Of a DNA stretch of 64,000 nucleotides, positions 45,063 through 54,262 are shown one piece after another (position 1 is the first letter of the stretch; every line of letters begins with the position of its first letter). Origin of the DNA: Heyndrickxia ginsengihumi (lineage in GTDB: Bacteria; Bacillota; Bacilli; Bacillales; Bacillaceae_C); NCBI RefSeq assembly GCF_011008565.1, contig NZ_JAAIWK010000008.1:49868-113867 (forward strand). The letters are read 5' to 3'. Under the pieces are notes generated by a model that was not told the origin of the DNA, ran no database searches, and saw only the letters and a list, made by a program, of their open reading frames with translations. The translations under genes and the position numbers were made by a program.

Positions 45063-46208
45063 CTAATGACCCTGGAAACGTCCAACAATAGTGCTAACAA
45101 CATGTGCCGCATGTTCAACTTGTTCCATTGTATTCGCAATACCAAAGCTGAATCGTACAGAATTTCTAATCCGTTCAGAATCACGGCCAAACATTGCTAC
45201 AAGTACATGTGACGGTTCAATTGAACCTGCTGTACAAGCTGAACCACTTGAGGCAGCAATCCCAGCCAAGTCTAAATTAACAAGTAACGATTCAACATCT
45301 GTATTTGGAAAACTTATATTTAAAACATGTGGTAATCCATAGTCTAAACTGCCATTCACATAAAAATCAATTTTTTCGTCTTCTAAAGTGTCAATAAATA
45401 TTTTTTTATACGTTTGATATTGTTTTTGCTTTTCGTCGATCGTTTGTTGCACGATTTTTACCGCTTCGCTAAATCCAACAATTGAAGCAATGTTTTCTGT
45501 ACCAGGACGTCGTTTTAATTCTTGTTCCCCACCAAATAAACGCGTTTTTACATTTATGCCTGTCCTCATGTATAAAAAGCCAATTCCTTTAGGACCGGCA
45601 ATTTTATGCGCTGATACAGATAATAAATCAACCTTTAAATCTTCAACATCTAGTTTTACTAAACCGTACGCTTGAACTGCATCTGTATGGAAATAGGCTT
45701 GATGGTGCTGTAATAATTCGCCAATCTCTTTAATCGGTTGAACCGTGCCAACTTCATTATTTCCATACATTACAGTGACAAGAATCGTATCTTCCCGTAA
45801 GGATGCTTTAACATCTTCAATTGAAATTCGTCCCGTTTCATCAGGTTGAAGGTAAGTTACTTCATAGCCTTTTTCTTCTAAATACTCTAACGTATGCAAA
45901 ACTGCATGATGCTCAATGGAGGTTGAAATGATATGTTTACCCTTTTCTTTCATCGCTTCAGCAACACCGAGAATAGCAAAATTATCTGCCTCGGTTCCTC
46001 CGCTTGTAAAAATAATTTCATTAAATGAGGCACCAATGCTATTAGCAATAACTGTCCGGGACTCATCAAGTAGATGACGTGCTTCCCGACCATATGAATG
46101 GATACTTGACGCATTTCCAAACGATCCCTGCAACACTTGGATCATTTTATCAACTACTTGTGGATGTACTGGCGATGTAGCAGCATGGTCTAAATAAATT
46201 CTGTCCAA
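45063..46208 (-). CDS. Cysteine desulfurase (YrvO type)
   Basis: 381 residues, PLP-dependent class V aminotransferase fold: YLDHAATSPVHP, FTSGGTEADN, HTDAVQAYG, the PLP lysine in SVSAHKIAGPKG and the sulfur-carrying Cys in SSGSACTAGS. Liberates sulfur from cysteine for MnmA. The operon cymR-desulfurase-mnmA matches B. subtilis cymR-yrvO-trmU. Confidence 0.95.
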   Translation of the reverse strand: MDRIYLDHAATSPVHPQVVDKMIQVLQGSFGNASSIHSYGREARHLLDESRTVIANSIGASFNEIIFTSGGTEADNFAILGVAEAMKEKGKHIISTSIEHHAVLHTLEYLEEKGYEVTYLQPDETGRISIEDVKASLREDTILVTVMYGNNEVGTVQPIKEIGELLQHHQAYFHTDAVQAYGLVKLDVEDLKVDLLSVSAHKIAGPKGIGFLYMRTGINVKTRLFGGEQELKRRPGTENIASIVGFSEAVKIVQQTIDEKQKQYQTYKKIFIDTLEDEKIDFYVNGSLDYGLPHVLNISFPNTDVESLLVNLDLAGIAASSGSACTAGSIEPSHVLVAMFGRDSERIRNSVRFSFGIANTMEQVEHAAHVVSTIVGRFQGH

Positions 46209-46231
46209 CTTAAAACACCTCTATCAAATCA

Positions 46232-46651
46232 TTAAATATAAAACATATACGTATCTGTGTCACCTTGATCATGATAATTCGCTAAATCTTCAATTGTTGT
46301 ACTATCTAATACATCTTTTACCGCATCACGAATTCTAATCCATAGCGCCCGTTTTACTGGCTCTTCATCTTCGATCCCTTCAACCGGCGTAATCGGACCT
46401 TCTAATACACGAATAACATCACCCGCAGTAATTTGCGATGGTTTTTTTGTTAACACGTACCCACCATAAGCGCCGCGAATACTTTTCACAAATCCAGCAT
46501 TTCTTAATGGTGAAATTAGCTGCTCCAAATAGTGTTCTGATAAATCTTGACTTGTCGCAATTGATTTTAATGAAGTTGGCCCCTCACCATATTTTTTTGC
46601 TAATTCAATCATAATCGTTAAACCATAACGACCTTTTGTTGAGATTTTCAT
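46232..46651 (-). CDS. cymR: Rrf2 family cysteine-metabolism repressor CymR
   Basis: 139 residues: MKISTKGRYGLTIMIELAKK winged helix, SIATSQDLSEHYLEQLISPL recognition region and SIRGAYGGYVLTKKP wing. There is no Fe-S cysteine cluster, as in CymR, which works in complex with the O-acetylserine sulfhydrylase CysK. Its start overlaps the end of the upstream membrane-protein gene by 4 bases (ATGA). Confidence 0.93.
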   Translation of the reverse strand: MKISTKGRYGLTIMIELAKKYGEGPTSLKSIATSQDLSEHYLEQLISPLRNAGFVKSIRGAYGGYVLTKKPSQITAGDVIRVLEGPITPVEGIEDEEPVKRALWIRIRDAVKDVLDSTTIEDLANYHDQGDTDTYMFYI

Positions 46652-47349
46652 AAACTAACACCCCGTTTAATCTCTTTATTATTATGTTTTCGACTGCCCA
46701 TTTTTCGAAGTACTTTATTCGTGAACCATTGGCACTCTGGGAGCGCAAACCCAACAATCGTACCTATTATGATGCAATAAAGAATTGTACCAATATGAAC
46801 TGGTCCACCTAGCAAAAAGCCCGCTGTCAAAACGATCACTTCCATACCACGCCTAACATGAGATACTTTCCAGCCAGTTTTTTGCTGAACCGCTAACATA
46901 AAACTATCCCGAGGTCCGGCACCAAGCTTTGCAGAAATATAAATGCCCATTCCATAGCCATTGATCAACAGGCCTGCTAAAAACATGATGATTTTTCCAG
47001 TCAATGTATCCGGTGTCACCATAAACGGCAATTTTAAAAATAAATCAATAAAGACACCGCATAAAATCATATTTAAATAAGCGCCAAATTTGGGCCATTC
47101 CTTCAAAAAAAGTGCAGAAGTTCCTAAAACAAAAAAGCCGACAATGATTGACCAAGAACCGATTGTCAGACCGAAATGTTCATATAAACCGACATGTAGC
47201 GTATCCCACGGTGTTGCCCCTAAATTCGATACAATAAACAAATCAATTCCAAATGACATGACCAATAAACCGATAATAAAAACAATAAGACGTAACCAAA
47301 TATCCCCCTGTGCTTTCACCATTTCGCCCCAATCCGATGTCTTATTCAT
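46648..47349 (-). CDS. YczE/YyaS/YitT family membrane protein
   Basis: 233 residues with five or six membrane helices. Family features: FSFGIDLFIVSNLGATPWDT-like N-terminus (MSFGIDLFIVSNLGATPWD), LINGYGMGIYISAKLGAGPR, and GWKVSHVRRGMEV. Function unknown; YczE affects surfactin-synthetase activity in B. subtilis. It overlaps cymR by 4 bases and so probably heads that transcript; this pairing is not the B. subtilis arrangement as I know it. A later in-frame ATG at residue 11 is a possible start. Confidence 0.82.
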   Translation of the reverse strand: MNKTSDWGEMVKAQGDIWLRLIVFIIGLLVMSFGIDLFIVSNLGATPWDTLHVGLYEHFGLTIGSWSIIVGFFVLGTSALFLKEWPKFGAYLNMILCGVFIDLFLKLPFMVTPDTLTGKIIMFLAGLLINGYGMGIYISAKLGAGPRDSFMLAVQQKTGWKVSHVRRGMEVIVLTAGFLLGGPVHIGTILYCIIIGTIVGFALPECQWFTNKVLRKMGSRKHNNKEIKRGVSL

Positions 47350-47486
47350 TTTTTCAGCTTATGATATTATAGCATATTTAAAAGGTTTAAGTAACTAAAT
47401 CACGATCAGAGTCTTTCCTTGTTCGAAAACAACTTCATTGTTAATATAGTAGTACAAGATTTGTGAATCAGTTTGGAGAGAAGAGA

Positions 47487-48758
47487 ATGAAAGATCAACC
47501 TTTAGCATTTCGAATGCGCCCTCGCTCCATTAATGAAGTGATTGGTCAACATCATTTAGTCGGTGAAAATAAAATTATTCGCCGTATGGTCCAGGCAAAA
47601 CAGCTGTCTTCCATGATTTTGTATGGACCACCCGGCATAGGAAAAACTTCGATTGCAAGTGCAATTGCCGGGAGTACGCATTATGCATTTCGAACATTAA
47701 ATGCCGTTACAAATAATAAAAAAGATATGGAAATTGTTGCAGCAGAAGCGAAAATGAGCGGCAAAGTCATCTTACTTTTAGATGAAGTTCATCGCTTAGA
47801 CAAGGCAAAGCAAGATTTTCTTTTACCTTATTTAGAAAACGGAATGATTATTTTAATCGGCGCAACAACAAGTAATCCATATCACGCAATTAATCCGGCG
47901 ATTCGCAGCCGCTGTCAAATTTTCGAGTTAAAACCGCTCTCGATAGATGAAATGAAAACTGCGCTCAAAAGAGCATTGTATGATGCAGAACGCGGATTAG
48001 GAACGTATCATGTGGAGCTTGAAGAAGAAGCCTTTGATCATTTTGCACAGGCAAGCAACGGTGATGTTCGCAGTGCATTAAATGCGTTAGAGCTTGCTGT
48101 CCTTTCTACAAAGGAAACGGAAGATGGAATCATTCATATTACAGTTGAAATTGCAGAAGAGTGTTTACAGAAAAAAAGCTTTAGTCATGATAAGGATGGA
48201 GACGGGCATTATGATGTTTTAAGTGCTTTTCAAAAATCCATTCGTGGCAGTGACGTAAATGCTGCCCTCCATTATTTAGGGCGCTTAATTGAAGCTGGTG
48301 ATTTACCTAGTATTGCAAGAAGATTGCTAGTGATTGCCTATGAAGATATTGGCTTAGCAAGCCCGCAAGCAGGGGCACGAACATTGGCCGCTATCCAAAC
48401 AGCTGAAAAAATTGGCTTTCCTGAAGCACGCATTCCATTAGCAGCAGCTGTTATTGAATTATGTCTATCTCCAAAATCAAACTCGGCAATTCTTGCGATT
48501 GATGAGGCATTGGCAGATATCCGTTCTGGAAAAAGTGGTGAAATCCCTCTTCATCTAAAAGATGCTCATTATAAAGGTGCAAAAGCTCTAGGCAGAGGGA
48601 TTGACTATAAATATCCGCATAACTACGAAAGCGGTTGGGTCAAACAGCAATACCTTCCAAATACATTAAAAGGAAAACAATACTACCAGCCAAAGCGCAC
48701 GAGCAAATTTGAACAGACACTTGCAGCCGTATATGAAAAAATTGAAAAGAATAATTGA
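47487..48758 (+). CDS. rarA: Replication-associated recombination protein RarA (MgsA)
   Basis: 423 residues of the AAA+ clamp-loader-like family: RMRPRSINEVIGQHHLVG, Walker A LYGPPGIGKTS, Walker B LLLDEVHR, GATTSNPYHAINPAIRSRC, and the C-terminal tetramerisation part (ARRLLVIAYEDIGLASPQAG). Acts at stalled forks. ATG at 47487 after GGAGAGAAGAG; the longer frame to 47463 lacks support. Divergent from the cymR operon. Confidence 0.96.
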   Translation: MKDQPLAFRMRPRSINEVIGQHHLVGENKIIRRMVQAKQLSSMILYGPPGIGKTSIASAIAGSTHYAFRTLNAVTNNKKDMEIVAAEAKMSGKVILLLDEVHRLDKAKQDFLLPYLENGMIILIGATTSNPYHAINPAIRSRCQIFELKPLSIDEMKTALKRALYDAERGLGTYHVELEEEAFDHFAQASNGDVRSALNALELAVLSTKETEDGIIHITVEIAEECLQKKSFSHDKDGDGHYDVLSAFQKSIRGSDVNAALHYLGRLIEAGDLPSIARRLLVIAYEDIGLASPQAGARTLAAIQTAEKIGFPEARIPLAAAVIELCLSPKSNSAILAIDEALADIRSGKSGEIPLHLKDAHYKGAKALGRGIDYKYPHNYESGWVKQQYLPNTLKGKQYYQPKRTSKFEQTLAAVYEKIEKNN

Positions 48759-48783
48759 TGCCATTTATTTGGCATCTTTTTTA
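48757..48783 (+). terminator. Terminator of rarA
   Basis: GATGCC pairs with GGCATC around an 8-nt loop with TTTTTT. The rarA stop codon overlaps the stem. Confidence 0.8.
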
Positions 48784-48829
48784 TAGGCTGTTTTCGTAAA
48801 CATTGTTGCTTTTCATTAAGAAATTCATA

Positions 48830-48925
48830 AAGTTGATTAAAGCTAAAGGTCGAGACCTCACGGGATGAGCGAGATTGCTTGAACGAGCGAAAGCGAGGAT
48901 CCTGATGCGGATTTCAACAATTTTA
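48830..48925 (+). repeat. MITE-like dispersed repeat, copy 5 (degenerate)
   Basis: GACCTCACGGGATGAGCGAG, CGAAAGCGAGGATCC and GATGCGGATTTCAAC match parts of the family. Outer ends AAAGTTGATT and ATTTCAACAATTTT are roughly complementary. The opposite-strand open frame here is an artefact. The remaining 48926-49274 is AT-rich; a 13-codon ORF at 49090 with a GAGGTGG site is too short to judge. Confidence 0.65.
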
Positions 48926-49274
48926 TAACCACCTGAAACTTCAGAAATAACAATAGCTGCTGACTGATTATATATTCTATTAAAACGCTTGTTTATAGAG
49001 AGATAGAGTATATAACAAAGCCCTTTTCTGAAATGGTGTTTCATCCCTATAATAGTCATTTACATATGACAGATAGAGGTGGATTTTCTATGAAGATAAT
49101 CCTTTCGTTTAGTACAAGATATTTAATATAACGTAATATATAGTGACACATCACTAATAAAGGAATATTTATACAACCACCCCTTTTTCCGCACTTTTTC
49201 TACTAATGATATCATTTCAATTCTGAAATTAGGTGATGAATCTTTCATACTTGTTCCAGAAAAGAGGTGAATAT

Positions 49275-50624
49275 ATGGATAGTTTCACCATACTCTTTAC
49301 ATCATTTATATTTTTATTAACTTTAATTTTTATTCTTTGGCGCCCAAACGGTATTAATGAGGCTTATCCAGCATTAATTGGCGGGACCCTGATGCTCTTA
49401 TGCGGCAGTATTAAATTCTCAGATCTTATTATTATTTCAGAAAACGTTTCGGGAGCAGCAATTACAATTATTGCAACGATGGTTATGGCGATAGCATTGG
49501 AAAGTTTCGGTCTTTTCCACTGGGTAAGTATAAAACTAATCAAATTTTCGAACGGTTCCGGTATCAAATTATTTTGGCTTATTAATCTCCTTTGTTTTCT
49601 AATGACGTTATTTTTTAATAACGATGGCAGTATTTTAATCACTACGCCAATCCTAATATTACTCTTTAAACGTATCGGTTTGGGCAAACATGAGCAAGTC
49701 CCGTTTTTAATTAGTGGTGTGCTAATAGCTACAGCCTCTAGTGCTCCAATTGGCGTAAGTAATGTTGTAAATTTAATTTCCTTAAAAATGATCGGGATGA
49801 ATCTATATGTACAAACTAAGCTGATGTTTATTCCATCTACTTTAGGCCTATGCTTCTTAGCATTAATTCTATATTTACTCTTATACAAGAGGATTCCAAA
49901 AAAGATACCAGGATTTATTCCAGAGCATTATGAAATGATTGAAAGATACCATCCCCTTCAAAATACACCAAGTAAAGAAGAAATAAAGAAGCAGCAAAAA
50001 ATGATGATTCAAGTACTACTATTCATTTTTTTAATGCGAATTGGACTTTATGTAGCTTCTATTTTAGAAATACCAATTTGGATTATTGCCTCAATTGGCT
50101 CATGCATTATTTTATGGTGGCGTTATCATAAAATAAAAATTGGCCCATTTGATGTCCTGAAAAAAGCGCCCTGGCATATATTTATTTTCGCCTTTAGTAT
50201 GTACATGATGATCTATGGACTGAAAAATATTGGATTCATTCATTATTTGGCATCCATTCTAGAACCGTTTCTATCAAATAGCCTAATTCACAGTACATTA
50301 ACAATGGGAATACTAATCTCTCTCTTATCAAACCTTTTTAATAATCACCCTGCTTTAATGGTAGGAACACTTACCTTAACAAGTATGAATCTTGACTCAT
50401 ATCATTTAAATGTTGCTTATTTATCAAGTATTATTGGAAGTGATATTGGATCGCTCATCTTACCGATTGGAACGCTTGCAACTTTAATTTGGATGCATAT
50501 ATTAAAACAAAACGGCATAATCGTCCATTGGAAAGAATATATTTATATCACCTTTTTAGCACTTCCCCCTACTATATTCCTAACATTATTATCCCTTTTT
50601 CTTTGGCTGAAGATTATTTACTAA
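49275..50624 (+). CDS. ArsB/NhaD-type transporter (YdfA-like arsenical pump family)
   Basis: 449 residues with about 11-12 membrane helices. The ArsB-like signature FFNNDGSILITTPILI and the second half-repeat segment LLSNLFNNHPALMVG (paired inverted halves) point to the ion-transporter superfamily. Similar to B. subtilis YdfA, annotated as an arsenite pump. No arsR or arsC lies nearby, so the substrate is uncertain. ATG at 49275 after AAGAGGTGAATAT. Confidence 0.82.
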   Translation: MDSFTILFTSFIFLLTLIFILWRPNGINEAYPALIGGTLMLLCGSIKFSDLIIISENVSGAAITIIATMVMAIALESFGLFHWVSIKLIKFSNGSGIKLFWLINLLCFLMTLFFNNDGSILITTPILILLFKRIGLGKHEQVPFLISGVLIATASSAPIGVSNVVNLISLKMIGMNLYVQTKLMFIPSTLGLCFLALILYLLLYKRIPKKIPGFIPEHYEMIERYHPLQNTPSKEEIKKQQKMMIQVLLFIFLMRIGLYVASILEIPIWIIASIGSCIILWWRYHKIKIGPFDVLKKAPWHIFIFAFSMYMMIYGLKNIGFIHYLASILEPFLSNSLIHSTLTMGILISLLSNLFNNHPALMVGTLTLTSMNLDSYHLNVAYLSSIIGSDIGSLILPIGTLATLIWMHILKQNGIIVHWKEYIYITFLALPPTIFLTLLSLFLWLKIIY

Positions 50625-50628
50625 AAAA

Positions 50629-50674
50629 AGCCCTCTCTAACCTAGTTCTTGTGGTTAGGAGGGGTATAGTTTTT
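50629..50674. terminator. Terminator between the ArsB-like and coat genes
   Basis: CCCTCTCTAACC pairs with GGTTAGGAGGGG, followed on plus by TATAGTTTTTT; the genes converge here. Confidence 0.75.
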
Positions 50675-51357
50675 TAAAGAGAAATTGGTTCCTTTAAAGC
50701 GAGACTGACGCATTTTAAATGAGATAACTTTCGAAAGACCTTTTCACCAGAGGCATTTTGTATTTCGACAATATTATTTTGAATATTTTTTAGCACACCT
50801 GCTTTGTCCGAAGAAGCCTCCATATTAAAAACAACTAAGTCTCCTTCATATTTTTTCAGTTGTTCTTCAAATGATCTTGCTAGTGGATTGTTTAATGGTT
50901 TTATCGGAAAGGTTTTATTTGTTAGCCCATATGGTGTCTGCAGAGGAGGGTATGGAATTAACCATTTAACATGTTGCATAGAAATAAGAATCACCTGATA
51001 GATTGGGGAATAAAATAAAATATAATCGTTTAATACATTTACGATATACCCGTGGAGAGTTATTGTTTCTGATAATTTTATTTTCACAAATTTTCCTTTT
51101 CCGTTTATTAATATTTTTCGATATGAAATTGGCTCATTGTTTCCTAATGTCTCTTTAAATTTTGGGAAGTCTACTTGCCGGTCTTTCGCTGAAAATTCTT
51201 TAATTTTATGCAAATGTACAATAGGGATATACACGTATTCATTTCCGTCAAAAAGCACAAGAATATCAGTTCCTGTATCAACAAGTATACCTGTACAAAT
51301 AATTTTCCCTGTTATTTCAATTTCAACTTCTTTATTTAATAGATGCTCTATGCCCAT
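50674..51357 (-). CDS. CotB-like spore coat protein, short form without Ser-rich tail
   Basis: 227 residues. Three successive units of about 50-60 residues share the pattern charged strand, G-x-L/V, hydrophobic strand, then a conserved H(L/V)K-like end: VEIEITGKIICTGILVD...VHLHKI; VKIKLSETITLHGYIVN...MQHVKW; LVVFNMEASSDKAGVLK...LSHLKC. The adjacent CotB protein is built the same way. It has no serine-rich tail and so should not be a CotH substrate. Lies 47 bases after cotB. Assignment rests on this shared architecture and context. Confidence 0.65.
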   Translation of the reverse strand: MGIEHLLNKEVEIEITGKIICTGILVDTGTDILVLFDGNEYVYIPIVHLHKIKEFSAKDRQVDFPKFKETLGNNEPISYRKILINGKGKFVKIKLSETITLHGYIVNVLNDYILFYSPIYQVILISMQHVKWLIPYPPLQTPYGLTNKTFPIKPLNNPLARSFEEQLKKYEGDLVVFNMEASSDKAGVLKNIQNNIVEIQNASGEKVFRKLSHLKCVSLALKEPISL

Positions 51358-51404
51358 CTTTCCCCACCTTTCTTTAGAACAGAAAAATAAAAATTAATTT
51401 ACAA

Positions 51405-52316
51405 TCATCGTGGTTTCCAAATATAGCTTCTAGATATGACAGTTTCCGACTGAACAGATTGACGATATGAATGGTAGGAATCTGTACTTGAAGAGACCCG
51501 AGTTCCTCTCGATCTACTTAAATATTCATCATCGTATATTGAGAAAGATGAAGATGATGAACTAGATTCTTTATATCTTGAGGACGATGAACTAGATTCC
51601 TCAAAGTTTGCAGATGAAGAGCTAGACTCGTTATTATTTTCTTGTTTTTGATTTCCTTTTCCTGCTCCTCTTTCACCAACACTAATGCTTTTCACATGAA
51701 ATGGATCTATTCTATATAATTCTTCGTGATGAATAATCGTTAATAGGCCATTTGAATTCTCAACTAAGATCCCTTCTACTGCCTCAGGACCATTGCGATT
51801 TATTGATACCCATTTATGATTAAAAAACTTAAATAGTGACTTAAAGGTCTTTGCTGGATAGCAATGCTCATTCTGCTTTGATATATTATCATCTTTACTT
51901 TCTTTCAATTCAATACTCTTCACATGGAACAAATTATAGTAAATAACCCCATCTTCTCTCGTCAATATCGCAGCATAGTCATCGCCAAGAGATAATAAAA
52001 TACCCTGTCGTGATTCAGGACCACCTTGATATATTTTTACTTCCTGATTAATTAAAGTGGACAATAAGGATAAAAAATCACTTGCTTTTTTGTAATTAAC
52101 TTCATTTTTTAAATCCTGTACAGAAAGATTTTCTTTCGTATTAACAGTGATGCTTTGAATGTGCTCTGATTGATAATAAACAATTTCTTGTTGTGTATAT
52201 AATGCAAGATAGTCTTTTTGTACATCTAATATTACCCCACTCTTAGATTCCGGTCCCCCACGATAAATTGTAACATTTTGGCCTATTAGAGAAGATGAAA
52301 TCATTTCTCTCGTCAT
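51405..52316 (-). CDS. cotB: Spore outer coat protein CotB
   Basis: 303 residues. Three N-terminal repeats each carry a GPES/GPEA-x-x-G motif (YRGGPESKSGVIL, YQGGPESRQGILL, NRNGPEAVEGILV) and end in H(I/V)xSI. Then comes a serine-rich region (about 225-265: ESSSSSANFEESSSSSSR and more) and an SR-containing tail. The Ser-rich part is the kind of sequence the CotH kinase phosphorylates. The cotB-cotH-cotG grouping is as in B. subtilis. Preceded by AAAGGGGGAGCAAT. Confidence 0.88.
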   Translation of the reverse strand: MTREMISSSLIGQNVTIYRGGPESKSGVILDVQKDYLALYTQQEIVYYQSEHIQSITVNTKENLSVQDLKNEVNYKKASDFLSLLSTLINQEVKIYQGGPESRQGILLSLGDDYAAILTREDGVIYYNLFHVKSIELKESKDDNISKQNEHCYPAKTFKSLFKFFNHKWVSINRNGPEAVEGILVENSNGLLTIIHHEELYRIDPFHVKSISVGERGAGKGNQKQENNNESSSSSANFEESSSSSSRYKESSSSSSSFSIYDDEYLSRSRGTRVSSSTDSYHSYRQSVQSETVISRSYIWKPR

Positions 52317-52462
52317 ATTGCTCCCCCTTTTAATAATTGGTTTGATTGATTTACTAAGTTACTTATCCTTTAAAGATAATTTCATCATAACATACGTTAC
52401 ATTCCCATAATTTGCCTTGGCTATATCATCATTTCAAACAATATCCACTGTTACCTATCAGA

Positions 52463-53548
52463 CTAGTTCAGTATATCTAAATGTGTAGAGATATATTTTC
52501 TTCTACCTTCAATATAGTCATAAATTCTTTGTGGTTCCTTTATCCACTCTTCTTCATCCTTATATGGATCTTGCGTAATAAAAGGTTCAAGAGATTCATA
52601 CATTAAATCTATTTTTGGCTTCAAATAATCATGATGAAATTGTTCGTTTAATATATTTTTTAAAATCAATTGATATTGCTTCCTATATTTATCTGTATGA
52701 AGTAATCTCGCAGTCAAAGTGTTATACCCTAAAATTGAGACAAAATCCTCCCTCATGTACTTACCATTTATATCTCTTCCCCAAGTAGCATCGTAGTCCC
52801 AAGGAAACACTTCAAATAATCCAGTTTCTCGATTTTGATATAAAGCATAGTTATGGACAAACCCATCATAATTTTGCGTGAAAATAATTCCTGCTAGATA
52901 TCGGAGATAACGATCAATATCTAAATATTGATTAATTTCTTTTTCGAATTCATTATTTAACATCGTATTTACTTGATAGATAAATTTTTCTAACTCTGCA
53001 TTATCTTCGCTAAGTCCATATTTTCTTTCGTATCCTAACGTTAAAGATGTCTTGATCTTTTTATCTACGTCACTCATTAGCGAAAAGTTGGCATCACCAT
53101 TAACTGCATAGAAAATCGGTCCATCTGGTAGCCCCCTTTTCATAAGGAATTGCCTATCAACAGATTCTAATTCCAAATAAATACCTGAATTTTGACTATT
53201 CACTTTCAAAAAAATATGTCTACATTGAGGTGAATGAACACCAATATCTTTAAAAAAGTCTAGTGACAGTTTATTTCTAATCATAGAAGGGTCTTTATAT
53301 TCTGCGTTTAAGTGAATTTCTTTTACACCTTTGTAAGTTTTTGGCTTATAGAATTGGACGTGAAATGATTTCTTAGGGAATTTTCGAATATGTGCCCCGC
53401 GTAATGCTAGATCAATATCATATCTTTTTTTCTGGATTGTAAGTGTAGCTGGAAGGGGATCATTATTCCAAATATCTTTCTTTAATTCACTTAAATCCAA
53501 CGGATGAACAAAAAGCTGGTATATAGGTATTTTAATAGGCTTCATCAT
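52463..53548 (-). CDS. cotH: Spore coat protein kinase CotH
   Basis: 361 residues of the CotH atypical kinase family. Visible kinase elements: LALRGAHIRKFPKKSFHVQF (nucleotide-binding Lys/Arg region), IYLELESVDRQFLMKRG (Glu), GFVHNYALYQN and the Asp-bearing FPWDYDATWGRDING. It phosphorylates serines in CotB and CotG and controls outer-coat assembly. The cotG-like gene is divergent from it and cotB lies 146 bases downstream. Start is ATG at 53548 or the adjacent ATG, after GAGGGAG. Likely SigK-dependent (knowledge of family). Confidence 0.95.
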   Translation of the reverse strand: MMKPIKIPIYQLFVHPLDLSELKKDIWNNDPLPATLTIQKKRYDIDLALRGAHIRKFPKKSFHVQFYKPKTYKGVKEIHLNAEYKDPSMIRNKLSLDFFKDIGVHSPQCRHIFLKVNSQNSGIYLELESVDRQFLMKRGLPDGPIFYAVNGDANFSLMSDVDKKIKTSLTLGYERKYGLSEDNAELEKFIYQVNTMLNNEFEKEINQYLDIDRYLRYLAGIIFTQNYDGFVHNYALYQNRETGLFEVFPWDYDATWGRDINGKYMREDFVSILGYNTLTARLLHTDKYRKQYQLILKNILNEQFHHDYLKPKIDLMYESLEPFITQDPYKDEEEWIKEPQRIYDYIEGRRKYISTHLDILN

Positions 53549-53648
53549 GTCTCCCTCACTTTCTTCATATTGTATGAATGCTAAAGATAAGTGACAATGG
53601 CTATAGTGGATAATCTATTTTTTTATATTTACATGATTTACTTATTCA

Positions 53649-53676
53649 ACTGACCACTTCTTGACGTAATATAGTA
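53649..53676 (+). promoter_or_regulatory. Candidate SigK promoter of the cotG-like gene
   Basis: AC at 53649-53650, 17 bases, then AATATAGTA at 53668-53676, close to the SigK -10 pattern CATANNNTA with one mismatch, about 55 bases before the ATG. Confidence 0.35.
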
Positions 53677-53730
53677 AAGTAAAAACCAAACATTGATAGA
53701 ATGGTTTTTTAAATAAAAAGGAGGGAAACT

Positions 53731-54228
53731 ATGGGTTACTATTCTTATGAAGATATTCAATCTGGAGTAGATCAAGTTCATTTAAACGGTTTAGAGGAGT
53801 TCTTATATCAGGATCCAGGTCGAAAAAAACACCATCACGATACATCTGACCATTGTTCATGCTATTGTAGCTGTGAAGAAAGCAGTGATGTTGAATCCAG
53901 TTCTTCTTGCAACCGTCGCAGTTCTTCTCGCAACCGTCGCAGCTCTTCTTGCAACCGTCGCAGTTCTTCTCGTAACCGTCGCAGTTCTTCTCGCAACCGT
54001 CGCAGTTCTTCTCGCAGCCGTCGCAGTTCTTCTCGCAACCGTCGCAGTTCTTCTCGCAACCGTCGCAGTTCTTCTCGCAACCTATCAACATCTCGTTCAT
54101 GTAACAGAAGAACAAGTCGAACTACCCAAAATCTAAATAGTAAACATAATTGTAATTACTCAAAGTATAGAACAGTAAAAAAAGAATGGAGAAATGGCAA
54201 TCTTTGGTCTGTACACTATAAAAAATAA
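53731..54228 (+). CDS. cotG: CotG-like spore coat protein with Ser/Arg heptad repeats
   Basis: 165 residues. N-terminus MGYYSYEDIQSGVDQVHLNG, a His cluster, a Cys/Ser patch (HCSCYCSCEESS), then eight seven-residue units of the form NRRSSSR (residues about 61-116) and a tail ending in EWRNGNLWSVHYKK. Position divergent from cotH next to cotB and the basic serine repeats match CotG, the main CotH substrate, although the repeat unit is shorter than in B. subtilis CotG. ATG after AAGGAGGGAAACT. Expected to be heavily phosphorylated and cross-linked in the outer coat. Confidence 0.82.
   Translation: MGYYSYEDIQSGVDQVHLNGLEEFLYQDPGRKKHHHDTSDHCSCYCSCEESSDVESSSSCNRRSSSRNRRSSSCNRRSSSRNRRSSSRNRRSSSRSRRSSSRNRRSSSRNRRSSSRNLSTSRSCNRRTSRTTQNLNSKHNCNYSKYRTVKKEWRNGNLWSVHYKK
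53911..54078 (+). repeat. Eight 21-bp tandem repeats in the cotG-like gene
   Basis: Unit AACCGTCGCAGTTCTTCTCG+C begins at 53911 and recurs every 21 bp to 54078; units differ at one or two bases (CGC/TGC at the end, CGT/CGC, AGC for AAC once). The repeat keeps several other frames open on both strands, which are not genes. Confidence 0.95.
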
Positions 54229-54262
54229 ATGAGGTTGGGACAGCACTAGCTTTAAATAGTGC

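Noticed and set aside
48781..49059. 92-codon minus-strand ORF after rarA
   Set aside because: Runs through degenerate repeat copy 5; no ribosome site.
49090..49131. 13-codon ORF with GAGGTGG site ahead of the ArsB-like gene
   Set aside because: Might be a leader peptide, but there is no attenuator hairpin or codon bias to support it.
53729..54115. Minus-strand ORF with CDGCEKN heptads and other long frames (including a leucine/valine-rich plus frame) across the cotG-like gene
   Set aside because: The 21-bp repeat, a multiple of three, keeps all frames open. Only the SSSR/NRR frame has a ribosome site, a natural N- and C-terminus and the cotH context.
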